The notes under the pieces were generated by a model. The model was not told the origin of the DNA. It made no database searches and saw only the letters and a program-made list of their open reading frames with translations. Shown here piece after piece: positions 54,436 to 64,000 of a stretch of 64,000 bases of DNA. The stretch covers positions 1 through 64,000 of the forward strand of contig MPDC01000015.1 in the NCBI GenBank assembly GCA_001874255.1, read 5' to 3'. The stretch comes from Alphaproteobacteria bacterium MedPE-SWcel. GTDB lineage: Bacteria; Pseudomonadota; Alphaproteobacteria; Rhodobacterales; Rhodobacteraceae. Position 1 is the first letter of the stretch. Each line of letters begins with the position of its first letter. Both the position numbers and the translations under genes were made by a program.

Positions 54436-57400
54436 CTATTCCGCCGCCGACTTCATCGGCGATGTCCCCCGCGAAAGCGCCACCAGCAATTCTTCGCGTC
54501 GTTTGGCGGCCTGCGCCTCGCTCTGCATCTTGACCGGCCCAAAGCCGCGGATCTGCAGGGGCAGTTCGGCCAGCGCGATCAGCGCCTCCAGATCCACCTC
54601 GTCTGCCTTGCCGAGCCAGGCGGCCATATCGGCCTCGTATTGGCGGATCAGGGCGCGTTCCATCTTGCGTTCCGCCGTATAGCCGAACAGGTCCAGCGGT
54701 GTTCCGCGCAGCCGCTTCAGCCGGGCCAGAACCCGGAACACACGCTCGGTTCCGGGACCGAACCTGCGCTTCTTCGGTCGCCCGTTGGCGTCTTTTCCGC
54801 CCAGAAGCGGCGGCGCGAGATTGAAGGAAATCTTCAGATCGCCATCGAATTCCGCCTTGGCCTTCGCCCGACTGGACAGCAATAGCCGCGCCACCTCATA
54901 TTCATCCTTGTAGGTCAGCAGCTTGTGGTACCCTTTGGCGACCGCTTCCTTCAGCCGGGGATCTTCGATCCGGTCGAGCATCCGTTGATAGCGCCTCGCC
55001 AGCGCCTCGCCCTGATATTGGACCAGATGCGCCCGGCGGTAGGCGATTTTGTCGTCAAGCGTCGTCGGCAGGGTGACAATGGAGGGCGCGAGCATCCGCT
55101 CGGCCTCCTGCGGCCAGAGCACCGCCCACCGACCGATATCGAAGGCGCGCAGGTTCTTGTCCACCGCCGCCCCATTCAGTTCGATCGCCTGTTTTATCGC
55201 CTCGAAGGACACCGGGATCAGCCCGCGCTGCCATGCGGCGCCAAAGACCATCATATTGGAGAAAATCGAATCCCCCATAGTGACCCGGGACAGCTCTGAC
55301 GCATCAAAGAGGTCAACCCGATCCCGCAGACGCGCCTGAAGCGCGACCTGCAACCGATCACTCGGCAAGGAAAAATCGGTGTTCCGGGTGAAATCTCCGG
55401 TGATGATTTCGTGACTGTTCACCACCGCGCCCGTCCGCCCCGCAGACGTGAGCCCCAGCGTCTTGGCCCCGGCGCTCACTACCAGATCGCCCCCGATCAG
55501 CGCATGGGCCTCGCCGGTGGCCACGCGGATGGCGCTGATGTCTTCGGGCGCCTCGGCGATGCGGCAATGGATGTGAACCGCGCCGCCCTTCTGCGCGAGG
55601 CCTGCCATCTCCATCATCCCGGCGCCCTTGCCATCGATCTGAGCCGCCTGCGCAAGCACCGCCCCGATGGTCACCACCCCGGTCCCGCCGACGCCGGTGA
55701 TAATCACATTATGGGTTCCGACGATCTTTGGCAGCTCGGGCTGCGGCAGATCCGGCAGGTCCAGATCCGCGGTCGCATTCTTTTTGACCCTCGCGCCCTC
55801 AACGGTCAGGAACGAGGGGCAGAATCCGTTGACGCAGGAAAAATCCTTGTTGCAGCTGGATTGATCGATTGCCCGTTTACGCCCCAGCTCCGTCTCTTTT
55901 GGCACAATCGAGACGCAGTTTGACTGCACGCCACAATCGCCGCAGCCCTCGCAGACATCCGAATTGATCAACACGCGCTGGTCGGGATCCGGAAACAGCC
56001 CCTTCTTGCGCCGCCTCCGTTTTTCCGCAGCACAGGTCTGGATGTAGATGATGGCCGAGACCCCTTCGGTCTGTTCCAGCTTCCGCTGCACCGTCATCAA
56101 TTCGGCCCGCTCATGCATCGGCATTCCCTTGGGAAACAGCGTGGCGTCGACGTCTTCTTTTTCGTCATAGACCACGGCGATATGTTTCATCCCCATCGCG
56201 CGCAGCTCATGCGCGATCTGATGCGCCGAGAGCGCCCCTTCGGCCTGCTGCCCCCCGGTCATGGCGACCGCATCATTGAACAGGATCTTGTAGGTCATAT
56301 TGGTCCCGGCCGCCAGCGCCGCCCGGATCGCCATCACCCCGGAGTGGTTGTAGGTTCCGTCTCCAAGGTTCTGAAAAACATGGGTTCTGTTGGAAAACGG
56401 AGCTTCGCCGATCCAATTGGCCCCCTCGCCGCCCATATGGGTGAAACCGACTGTCTCGCGGTCCATCCATTGCACCATGAAGTGGCAGCCGATGCCCGCA
56501 TAGGCCCGCGCGCCCTCGGGCAGTTTGGTCGAGGAATTATGCGGGCAGCCGGAACAGAAATAGGGCAGCCGCGATGCGATGTCTTCGGCGTTATCGGCCC
56601 GTTTGGCATCGTCCAGGGCCGCCAGACCGGCCTTCACCGCCTCGGTGTCGCGCCCCTCCTCAATCAGGATATTGCCCAGTTTTTCAGCGATCATGATGGG
56701 ATCAAGCGCGTATTTGGTCGGGAAGAGTTCCTCGCGATGCAAGCTGCCCGCACCCCCTTTGTACCAGCCATAGACGCGGCGGCCGCGACGGTCGTCAAAC
56801 AGCGCTTCCTTGATCTGGATTTCGATCAGCTTGCGTTTTTCCTCGATCACCACGATCAGGTCCAGCCCCTCGGCCCAATCGTGAAACCCTTTCATGTCCA
56901 TCGGCCAGGTCTGCCCCACCTTATAGGTGGTGATGCCAAGGCGATCAGCCATGTTTTCGTCTATATTCAAGAGGCTTAGGGCGTGAACCAGATCCAGCCA
57001 GTTCTTGCCGGCCGCGACAAATCCGATCTTGGCACCCGGCTTGCCCCAGACCCGTTTGTCCATCTTGTTGGCGTGGCTGAAGGCCTCCGCGGCGAAGCGT
57101 TTGTAATCGATAATACGGTCTTCCTGCCGGAACCGGTCATCGTCCAGACGAATGTTCAACCCGTCGGCTGGCAAGTCGATTTTGGGTGTCTGAAGCGCCA
57201 TCCGACCCGGATCGCCATCCACGACGGAGGTCACCTCGATGGTGTCCTTCATCGTTTTCAGCCCTACCCAGAGGCCGGAAAACCGCGACAGCGCATAGCC
57301 ATAGATGCCGTAGTCGAGGATCTCCTGAACGCCCGCCGGGCTCACGATGGGCAGGTAGCAATCCAGCAGCGACCATTCGGATTGATGCAGCACGGTCGAG

Positions 57401-57855
57401 CTTTCACCGGTATGGTCGTCGCCCATCGCCACCAAAACACCGCCGTGTTTCGACGAGCCCGCCATATTGGCGTGCCGCAGCGCATCGCCCGACCGGTCGA
57501 CGCCGGGCCCCTTGCCGTACCAGAGCCCGAATACACCGTCGTATTTGCCCTCGCCCCGGATCTCGGCCTGCTGCGCGCCCCAGAGCGCCGTGACCGCCAG
57601 ATCCTCGTTCAGACCGTATTGAAAGGTGACGTCGGATTGATTGAGCAGCTTCTCCGCCCGCTTCATTTGCATGTCAACCGCGCCGAGCGGTGAGCCGCGA
57701 TAGCCGGTTACCAGGCCCGCCGTGTTGAGACCGGCGGCCACATCGCGCGCCTTCTGCATCAGCATCAAGCGGACCAAAGCCTGCGTCCCGTTCAAGAGAA
57801 TGGGCGACTTTTCAAGATCGTAACGGTCATTGAGCGAGATCTTTTGCGTGCTCAT
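54436..57855 (-). CDS. Indolepyruvate:ferredoxin oxidoreductase, fused alpha-beta type
   Basis: A 1139-residue fused 2-oxoacid:ferredoxin oxidoreductase that decarboxylates aryl pyruvates to aryl-acetyl-CoA. Order of domains: a pyrimidine-binding region (GYRGSPLGAVDMQM, GDDHTGESS), a TPP-binding region (YFCSGCPHNSSTKLPEGA, GEGANWIGEAPF, FNDAVAMTGGQQAEG), iron-sulfur cysteines (VCEGCGDCGVQSNCV and SCNKDFSCVNGFCPSF), the gamma domain (ITGVGGTGVVTIGAVLAQAA), and a C-terminal DUF6537-like tail. GGAGGACC sits just before the ATG at 57855. A divergent LysR regulator lies upstream and may control it. In the roseobacters it serves aromatic amino acid degradation. Confidence 0.92.
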   Translation of the reverse strand: MSTQKISLNDRYDLEKSPILLNGTQALVRLMLMQKARDVAAGLNTAGLVTGYRGSPLGAVDMQMKRAEKLLNQSDVTFQYGLNEDLAVTALWGAQQAEIRGEGKYDGVFGLWYGKGPGVDRSGDALRHANMAGSSKHGGVLVAMGDDHTGESSTVLHQSEWSLLDCYLPIVSPAGVQEILDYGIYGYALSRFSGLWVGLKTMKDTIEVTSVVDGDPGRMALQTPKIDLPADGLNIRLDDDRFRQEDRIIDYKRFAAEAFSHANKMDKRVWGKPGAKIGFVAAGKNWLDLVHALSLLNIDENMADRLGITTYKVGQTWPMDMKGFHDWAEGLDLIVVIEEKRKLIEIQIKEALFDDRRGRRVYGWYKGGAGSLHREELFPTKYALDPIMIAEKLGNILIEEGRDTEAVKAGLAALDDAKRADNAEDIASRLPYFCSGCPHNSSTKLPEGARAYAGIGCHFMVQWMDRETVGFTHMGGEGANWIGEAPFSNRTHVFQNLGDGTYNHSGVMAIRAALAAGTNMTYKILFNDAVAMTGGQQAEGALSAHQIAHELRAMGMKHIAVVYDEKEDVDATLFPKGMPMHERAELMTVQRKLEQTEGVSAIIYIQTCAAEKRRRRKKGLFPDPDQRVLINSDVCEGCGDCGVQSNCVSIVPKETELGRKRAIDQSSCNKDFSCVNGFCPSFLTVEGARVKKNATADLDLPDLPQPELPKIVGTHNVIITGVGGTGVVTIGAVLAQAAQIDGKGAGMMEMAGLAQKGGAVHIHCRIAEAPEDISAIRVATGEAHALIGGDLVVSAGAKTLGLTSAGRTGAVVNSHEIITGDFTRNTDFSLPSDRLQVALQARLRDRVDLFDASELSRVTMGDSIFSNMMVFGAAWQRGLIPVSFEAIKQAIELNGAAVDKNLRAFDIGRWAVLWPQEAERMLAPSIVTLPTTLDDKIAYRRAHLVQYQGEALARRYQRMLDRIEDPRLKEAVAKGYHKLLTYKDEYEVARLLLSSRAKAKAEFDGDLKISFNLAPPLLGGKDANGRPKKRRFGPGTERVFRVLARLKRLRGTPLDLFGYTAERKMERALIRQYEADMAAWLGKADEVDLEALIALAELPLQIRGFGPVKMQSEAQAAKRREELLVALSRGTSPMKSAAE

Positions 57856-57901
57856 CCGGTCCTCCTCAACCATGACTAGCGTGCATATTGGATCCAATAA
57901 T

Positions 57902-57920
57902 AGGTCATAAGTGCTGACCT
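57902..57920. promoter_or_regulatory. Palindromic operator candidate (T-N11-A) between IOR and LysR genes
   Basis: AGGTCA-TAAGTGC-TGACCT is a perfect inverted repeat with 6-base arms and a 7-base spacer. It contains a T-N11-A core (57905 and 57917), the typical LysR-type motif, and lies 47 bases upstream of the IOR start and about 105 bases upstream of the lysR start. Confidence 0.55.
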
Positions 57921-58025
57921 GTATAGGCGTTTCTCAAAGAATTCCCGGTCGCGCACGGTAAAGTTTGAAACTGTTGACCTCTTTCATGTAGTTTGGCCCA
58001 AAGAGGCAGAAAGAGAAAAAAGACA

Positions 58026-58931
58026 ATGGATTGGGACAAGCTAAGGATCTTTCACGCCGTGGCAGACGCAGGCAGCCTGACCCATGCGGGTGACAAGTTG
58101 AATCTGTCGCAATCTGCCGTGTCACGTCAGATACGGGGCCTCGAAGAGAGCCTGAACGCAACATTGTTTCATCGCCATGCGCGCGGGCTGATCCTGACCG
58201 AGCAGGGCGAACTGCTGTTTGATGCCACCAAGACCATGGCAAAACGGCTGGAAACGGCCTCTGCCAGGATTCGCGACAGCGAAGAAGGCGTCTTCGGAGA
58301 GCTGCGCGTCACCACCACAACCGGTTTTGGCACGCTGTGGCTGGCGCCGCGTCTGGCCAAGCTCTACGAGCAATATCCGAACCTCAAGATCGACCTGATG
58401 CTCGAAGAGCGGGTGCTCGATCTGCCGATGCGCGAGGCGGATGTGGCGATCCGCATGAAGGAACCCAGTCAGGCAGACCTGATCCGCAAACGGCTGATGA
58501 CCGTACAGATGCGGCTCTATGCGTCGCGGGGGTATATCGACAAGAACGGCTGGCCCGAAACCATAGAGGAAATCAGCGAGCATCGGCTGATCTGCCAAAG
58601 CCTGCGCTCGGCTCAGGTCGGCTCGGCGGCGGTGATGGTGCAAAAGCTGATGACCCATAACCCCCAGTCGATGCTGACGGTGAACAACTATTTCGGGGTG
58701 CTTCAGGGGGTGATTCAGGATCTCGGCATCGGCGTTTTACCCGACTATGTCACCGAGGATTTTCCCGATCTCGTCCAGGTTTTGCCGAACGAAGACGCCA
58801 ATGGAGTCCCGGTTTATCTCGCCTATCCAGAAGAATTACGGCACTCCCAGCGTATCTCCGCCTTTCGGGATTTTGTGCAGGACGAAATTATCACTCACCG
58901 CAAGCACATGAAAGAATTAGGGAAAATATAG
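58026..58931 (+). CDS. LysR-family transcriptional regulator
   Basis: A 301-residue LTTR. The N-terminal winged helix (LRIFHAVADAGSLTHAGDKL, LSQSAVSRQIRGLEESLN) is followed by a periplasmic-binding-like effector domain (LRVTTTTGFGTLWLAPRL, LYASRGYIDKNGWPE, VNNYFGVLQGVIQDLGIGVLP). The ATG at 58026 is the family-standard start (MDWDKLRIF). It is divergent from indolepyruvate:ferredoxin oxidoreductase with 170 bases between starts, so it may regulate it and itself. The inducer is unknown. Confidence 0.88.
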   Translation: MDWDKLRIFHAVADAGSLTHAGDKLNLSQSAVSRQIRGLEESLNATLFHRHARGLILTEQGELLFDATKTMAKRLETASARIRDSEEGVFGELRVTTTTGFGTLWLAPRLAKLYEQYPNLKIDLMLEERVLDLPMREADVAIRMKEPSQADLIRKRLMTVQMRLYASRGYIDKNGWPETIEEISEHRLICQSLRSAQVGSAAVMVQKLMTHNPQSMLTVNNYFGVLQGVIQDLGIGVLPDYVTEDFPDLVQVLPNEDANGVPVYLAYPEELRHSQRISAFRDFVQDEIITHRKHMKELGKI

Positions 58932-58989
58932 GTCGCGCCCAATAATTGCGCGCACTGCCTCAAAGCTATGCACCTTGCGCATGGCGGAC

Positions 58990-59128
58990 TTGAGTTAACA
59001 TGTGTTCTAAACCCCTTGCGAGACCGCGAAACGCACCCTAAATGCATCTGTATGAAGAGCGCGGCGCAAGTCGCACTTCATACCTCCCTGTTGGACTTCG
59101 GCCGAGCTTAGTGCTCGGCCTTTTTTTT
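58990..59128 (+). ncRNA. Candidate small RNA ending in a Rho-independent terminator
   Basis: Two stems follow each other. The first has outer arms GTATGAAG (59050-59057) and CTTCATAC (59076-59083) and inner arms GCGGC (59061-59065) and GTCGC (59070-59074) capped by a GCAA tetraloop. Then comes the single-stranded segment CTCCCTGTTGGACTTC, and a terminator stem GGCCGAGC (59100-59107)/GCTCGGCC (59113-59120) with eight Ts. The CCUCCCU stretch between stems could pair with ribosome binding sites. No protein gene precedes this terminator closely on the strand (lysR ends 120 bases upstream of the first stem). The 5' end is a guess; no known RNA family was matched. Confidence 0.5.
59100..59128 (+). 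terminator. Strong Rho-independent terminator
   Basis: GGCCGAGC/GCTCGGCC, an 8-base-pair stem with a 5-base loop, is directly followed by TTTTTTTT (59121-59128). It ends either the lysR transcript or the proposed small RNA. Confidence 0.85.
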
Positions 59129-59184
59129 GGCCGGGGCTTTTTGGCCGGGGTTTTATTTTGGCCGGGGCGTTATTTGGGCCGAGC
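59121..59184. repeat. GGCCGGGG tandem repeat cluster after the terminator
   Basis: Three near-identical units TTGGCCGGGGC/T followed by T-rich sequence start at about 59127, 59141 and 59158, and a partial fourth with GGGCCGAGCTTTTTG ends at 59184. They repeat the terminator's right side, as if the stem had been copied several times. They read as T-rich and GC-rich alternation with a period of about 14-17 bases. Confidence 0.65.
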
Positions 59185-59475
59185 TTTTTGTGCTGTGGGA
59201 TCCCGCCAACGACTCGCCAGCAAGCCTCGCCTGCAAACGCTGCGCATGTCATGCAGGTTTCCGCATCTGACATTCCAGCTTTATCAGCACCGCGCCCGCA
59301 CGTCTCTGCCGTTATCCACCGCGGCGCCCGGAATGCAGGCAGCGCCTCCCGCAGCGCATCTTTTTTGGGCGCGCAGCAAAGCGCGACGGCTGTGCGTCAT
59401 GCCCCCTTTCCCCGCAGCGGGGCTTGCTCTAAAAGGCCCGACAACAGAAGCGACCCGGGGGGCCATCAAAGCGCC

Positions 59476-61641
<2,166 letters not shown>

Positions 61642-61711
61642 GATAAAGGAAGAGCGGGGAGCTCCCGCGCCCGCAGGTGCCTTTGCCTCGTCAAAGTTCA
61701 CCTTGGCGGCC

Positions 61712-61783
61712 TTGGGCGTGGCACCGCGCCGGAGGCGCGGTGCCACGCCCAACTGCGTTGGGCGGGTCCGTTCGGACCCGTCC
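61712..61783. repeat. Pair of strong palindromes between purL and bolA
   Basis: TTGGGCGTGGCACCGCGCC (61712-61730) and its exact complement at 61734-61752 make a perfect 19-base-pair stem with a 3-base GGA loop. Nine bases later GGGCGGGTCCG (61760-61770) pairs with CGGACCCGTCC (61773-61783) in an 11-base-pair hairpin with one G-U pair, followed by AAAAG. They are REP-like; they may act as terminator or mRNA stabiliser for purL. Confidence 0.7.
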
Positions 61784-61905
61784 AAAAGCAGGCGGGAGCC
61801 CCACCCGTCTCGCGGCGAAAGCCGACTATCATGGTAGAGCTGCTTGCGTCCCCCGCAGCGCCGCCCTACATTTTGCCAGAAGAACACCATAGCAAGGATG
61901 AGCCA

Positions 61906-62142
61906 ATGCCAATGCAGGCCCATGAGATCGAAGCCCTCCTGCGCGAAACCTTCCCTGATGCCGAAATTCAGGTCGGAGGCAGCGATGGCGTGCATATGTC
62001 CGCCATGGTCGTGGATGAGAGCTTTCGCGGGAAGAACCGCGTCCAACAACAACGTGCGGTCTACGCGGCCCTGAAAGGCAAGATGGATGGCCCGTCCGGC
62101 GAGCTGCACGCGCTCGCTCTGACCACCAAGGCACCGGAATAA
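61906..62142 (+). CDS. bolA: BolA-family protein
   Basis: A 78-residue BolA protein with the motif MQAHEIEALLRETFPDAEIQ at the N-terminus and the fold's SFRGKNRVQQQRAVYAAL helix with VVDES preceding. It lacks a Cys in the loop, as in the BolA/YrbA forms that bind an Fe-S cluster together with a monothiol glutaredoxin through His residues. The ATG at 61906 has AAGGA 7 bases upstream (61894-61898). The next gene on the strand is such a glutaredoxin, supporting a joint role in iron-sulfur cluster trafficking or iron regulation. Confidence 0.92.
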   Translation: MPMQAHEIEALLRETFPDAEIQVGGSDGVHMSAMVVDESFRGKNRVQQQRAVYAALKGKMDGPSGELHALALTTKAPE

Positions 62143-62207
62143 CCAGAACCGGCAGACCAGAGGGATCTGATCGCAAGACGACACAGGCTTCCCCTCCGCT
62201 CCGGCCA

Positions 62208-62264
62208 ATCAACAGACCGATCAACAGACCGATCAACAGACCGATCAACAGACCGATCAACAGA
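62208..62264. repeat. Tandem 12-base repeat between bolA and grxD
   Basis: Four exact copies of ATCAACAGACCG (62208-62255) plus 9 bases of a fifth (62256-62264). It is 68 bases upstream of the glutaredoxin start, so it lies in its leader region. Confidence 0.95.
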
Positions 62265-62331
62265 AATTCGACCTCAGATACTGGTATGCAACCCGCAGTT
62301 TCAGACGGCGCACCAGCAAACGGAGAACAAG

Positions 62332-62694
62332 ATGACCGACGCAAAGAACCGTATCGATGAAACCGTAAAGGCCAATGACGTTGTGCTCTACATGAAAGGC
62401 ACGAAGGAGATGCCCCAATGTGGCTTTTCCTCCCGCGTGGCTGGTGTGCTGAACTACATCGGCGTTGACTACACAGATGTAAACGTCCTTGCCGATGAGG
62501 AAATCCGCTCCGGCATCAAGGAATATTCGGATTGGCCGACGATCCCGCAGCTCTACATCAAGGGAGAGTTTGTCGGCGGCTGTGACATCATCACCGAAAT
62601 GACCCTGTCCGGAGAACTCGATGGTGTGTTCGAACAACATAGCATCACCTTCGACAAGGCCGCAGCGGACAAGATCCGCGAAGCGAACGGCTGA
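62332..62694 (+). CDS. grxD: Monothiol glutaredoxin, Grx4 family
   Basis: A 120-residue CGFS-type glutaredoxin that binds and transfers [2Fe-2S] clusters. The active site is EMPQCGFSSRVAG, with glutathione-binding DWPTIPQLYIKGEFVGGCDII. The pairing with bolA just upstream is typical of alphaproteobacteria and supports a BolA-Grx complex. A GGAGAAC ribosome binding site precedes the ATG. A strong terminator follows. Confidence 0.96.
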   Translation: MTDAKNRIDETVKANDVVLYMKGTKEMPQCGFSSRVAGVLNYIGVDYTDVNVLADEEIRSGIKEYSDWPTIPQLYIKGEFVGGCDIITEMTLSGELDGVFEQHSITFDKAAADKIREANG

Positions 62695-62728
62695 CCGCTC
62701 CGGCAGAAGTCGCCCCATCCGCAACGAC

Positions 62729-62765
62729 ATAGCCCGCCAACCGTGAGGTGGCGGGCTATTGTCTT
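62729..62765 (+). terminator. Rho-independent terminator between grxD and zapA
   Basis: ATAGCCCGCCA (62729-62739) and TGGCGGGCTAT (62749-62759) form an 11-base-pair stem followed by TGTCTTG. The T run is short but the stem is strong; it can serve convergent grxD and zapA. Confidence 0.7.
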
Positions 62766-62881
62766 GTGACGCAGACCTGATCGGCCAAAGTCAGAAGCGC
62801 GATAGTCAGAAGCGCGTCCCGGGGAGGGGCATCCCGGCGCGGAACGTCAGGACCCGCATAAGGACCGCATGTGCCTGCCGC

Positions 62882-63376
62882 TCAGACCTCTTCCACGCTT
62901 GGCTCAGGGGCAACCGCTGCCGCCTCGGGCTCATCCGCAGCTTCATCGGCGCCACCGTCGTCCGGCGCTGCTTTGGCTTCGATTTCCTGAGCCAGATATT
63001 CCGCGCGGTCAGCAAGGGCTGCCAATGTTTCGGCCACCTGCGGCGGCACGACCGGGACTTCGATATGTTCCGGCTCCGGCGGCGGCGCCGAGCGCAGCTC
63101 TTCCAGCTCCGCTTCTTTTTGCGCGACTTCGGCCTCTTTTTCAGCGAGCTGCGCTTCGACTTCCTTGATCTTGTCTTCGACCGCAGCCGTCTTGTCCGCC
63201 AGCATCAATCCCGCCATCAACAACATCCGCGCCTCTGGCATGCGCCCGATCTGGTCGGACAGAACCTGCGCCTCGTCGTCGAGCATGCCCGCAGCCATCT
63301 GCAGAAAGCTCTGCTCGCCTTCCTGACAGGAGACCTCGAAATCGCGGCCTCCGATATGAATGGTGACTTCCGGCAT
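62882..63376 (-). CDS. zapA: Cell division protein ZapA
   Basis: A 164-residue protein with an N-terminal ZapA domain (TIHIGGRDFEVSCQEGEQSFL, AQVLSDQIGRMPEARMLLMAGLMLADK) that bundles FtsZ filaments at midcell. The middle is a coiled coil rich in Glu/Lys/Ala (VEAQLAEKEAEVAQKEAELEE) and the C-terminal ~60 residues are an acidic, Pro/Ala-rich extension beyond the usual ~100-residue ZapA. Its ATG overlaps the stop of the upstream coiled-coil gene (TGATG), so the two are co-translated. Confidence 0.9.
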   Translation of the reverse strand: MPEVTIHIGGRDFEVSCQEGEQSFLQMAAGMLDDEAQVLSDQIGRMPEARMLLMAGLMLADKTAAVEDKIKEVEAQLAEKEAEVAQKEAELEELRSAPPPEPEHIEVPVVPPQVAETLAALADRAEYLAQEIEAKAAPDDGGADEAADEPEAAAVAPEPSVEEV

Positions 63377-64000
63377 CAGGCTTCCTCTCCTTCCGGCAGA
63401 TTGGGGGCGGTCGCCAGCAAGGGCTCCAGACGGGCCAGCACCGCATTGACTTCTGCCTGGTCTGTCGCGCGGGCCGCGCGCAATCCCTCCACTTCGGCTT
63501 CGAGCGCCGCGTTGATCAAGGTCGCGTCGCCGACGCCCTCGGCATTGGCTGCCCGCAGGGCTGCATTGGCCTCACGCAGCTGATCGTTGCTGGCCCGAAG
63601 CGTTTGCAATTCCCCGTCCAGTTCGGACAGGCGCATGTCCAGTTCCGCACCGGCCCCCGCATCAACAGGCGCCGCGTCTGCCATGGCGGCCGCGCCAGAC
63701 GGGGCCGCAGGCGTTTCGTCAAGCTGCGCTTGGAACTGTTCGATCTGGGCATTGGCCTCGGTCAGATCGTCCTGAAGCCTCTCGGTCTCCGATGCCGCCG
63801 AATTGCGCGCGGATTCCAATTCCTGTTTCAGACGGCCCACTTCGGCCTTGAGCACCGCGACTTCCTCCGCCTCCGGCGCGGGGGCGGCGTCGCGGGTCTC
63901 TGCCAGCTCGGCCTGCAGGGCAATGAGGTCAGCCCCGCCCTCCACGGCCTTGACCGTTTCCTCCATCTCCGAAAGACGACCACGCAGCAGCTTCAGGCGC
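63376..64000 (-). CDS. Coiled-coil protein upstream of zapA (5' end cut by window)
   Basis: A long frame continues through the right edge: an ATG occurs at 63966 but the frame remains open to base 64000 (KLLRGRLSE precedes it), so the true start is probably beyond the window. The ~208 visible residues are strongly helical and coiled-coil (VAVLKAEVGRLKQELESARN, DDLTEANAQIEQFQAQLDE), acidic and without membrane segments. No domain family can be named; its fixed place upstream of zapA suggests a role in cell division. Its stop overlaps the zapA start. Confidence 0.7.
   Translation of the reverse strand, partial: RLKLLRGRLSEMEETVKAVEGGADLIALQAELAETRDAAPAPEAEEVAVLKAEVGRLKQELESARNSAASETERLQDDLTEANAQIEQFQAQLDETPAAPSGAAAMADAAPVDAGAGAELDMRLSELDGELQTLRASNDQLREANAALRAANAEGVGDATLINAALEAEVEGLRAARATDQAEVNAVLARLEPLLATAPNLPEGEEA

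Larger units (their letters stand above)
58932..59475. other. 544-base intergenic region between lysR and purL
   Basis: It contains a candidate small RNA ending in a strong terminator (about 58990-59128), a GGCCGGGG repeat cluster (59121-59184) and the presumed purL promoter. A minus-strand frame at 59007-59273 is judged accidental because it reads through the terminator stem. Confidence 0.6.

Noticed and set aside
59007-59273. 88-codon minus-strand frame near the terminator before purL
   Set aside because: It reads through the perfect terminator stem and the GGCCGGGG repeats, giving a biased Lys/Pro/Gly peptide.
62208-62264. CRISPR array
   Set aside because: The 12-base units are directly adjacent with no spacers; likewise the 14-base units at 40073-40128.

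Overview
The window looks like a chromosomal segment of a marine-type Rhodobacteraceae alphaproteobacterium (Roseobacter group or a close relative). The reasons are high GC coding density, the trpG-trpD-trpC-moaC-moeA-lexA block followed by comEC, gltX and gltA, a class II (B12-dependent) ribonucleotide reductase, an alphaproteobacterial GAAC-N7-GAAC SOS box in front of lexA, and an endolysin/holin pair of the type used by Rhodobacterales gene transfer agents (GTAs). No rRNA operon, CRISPR array or intact prophage is present. Species cannot be named from the sequence alone.

Layout. 1-1707 is a degraded mobile-element scar: the end of an IS66 tnpA, a truncated tnpB, an IS5-type transposase killed by a stop and a frameshift, and the last 54 codons of a tyrosine recombinase, all next to tRNA-Leu(CAA). 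1.9-5.6 kb holds a YqaA membrane protein, DsbB, and an Lrp-type regulator divergent from arginase and ornithine cyclodeaminase (arginine to ornithine to proline). 5.65-7.6 kb is a broken gene for a repeat-containing protein of unknown function. 7.7-16.4 kb holds housekeeping genes: an HNH nuclease, a pseudouridine synthase, an esterase, a DNA glycosylase, an MFS transporter, a squalene/phytoene-synthase-like protein, citramalate synthase, cysS and a putative envelope protein. 16.8-22.4 kb pairs a solitary MttB-family methyltransferase with the class II RNR, pointing toward each other. 23.2-28.8 kb has tRNA-Pro, a DUF192 protein, a double cold-shock protein, pdxH, fabI, an orphan hypothetical, gpt and an aminotransferase.

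29-45 kb is the tryptophan/molybdenum-cofactor/SOS block: a membrane-anchored periplasmic PPIase, trpE, an opposing polysaccharide deacetylase, then trpG, trpD, a tiny reading frame, ung, trpC, moaC, moeA and lexA, with comEC convergent and gltX-gltA beyond. 45.6-54.3 kb is a minus-strand run: murI, argC, ccmE, endolysin, holin, ccmF, ccmH, a DUF2087 protein and an enoyl-CoA hydratase, with an acyltransferase upstream. 54.4-58.9 kb has a fused indolepyruvate:ferredoxin oxidoreductase with a divergent LysR regulator and a palindromic operator candidate between them. 59-64 kb has a candidate small RNA, purL flanked on both sides by unusual repeats, bolA, a tandem repeat, a monothiol glutaredoxin, zapA and an upstream coiled-coil gene cut by the window end.

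The items I would look at first are the GTA-type lysis cassette inside the cytochrome c maturation genes, the structured RNA candidate at about 59.0-59.13 kb, the broken repeat protein at 5.9-7.6 kb, the tRNA-associated element scar at the left edge, and the LexA-box promoter. All family assignments come from reading motifs and gene order; no database search was run.
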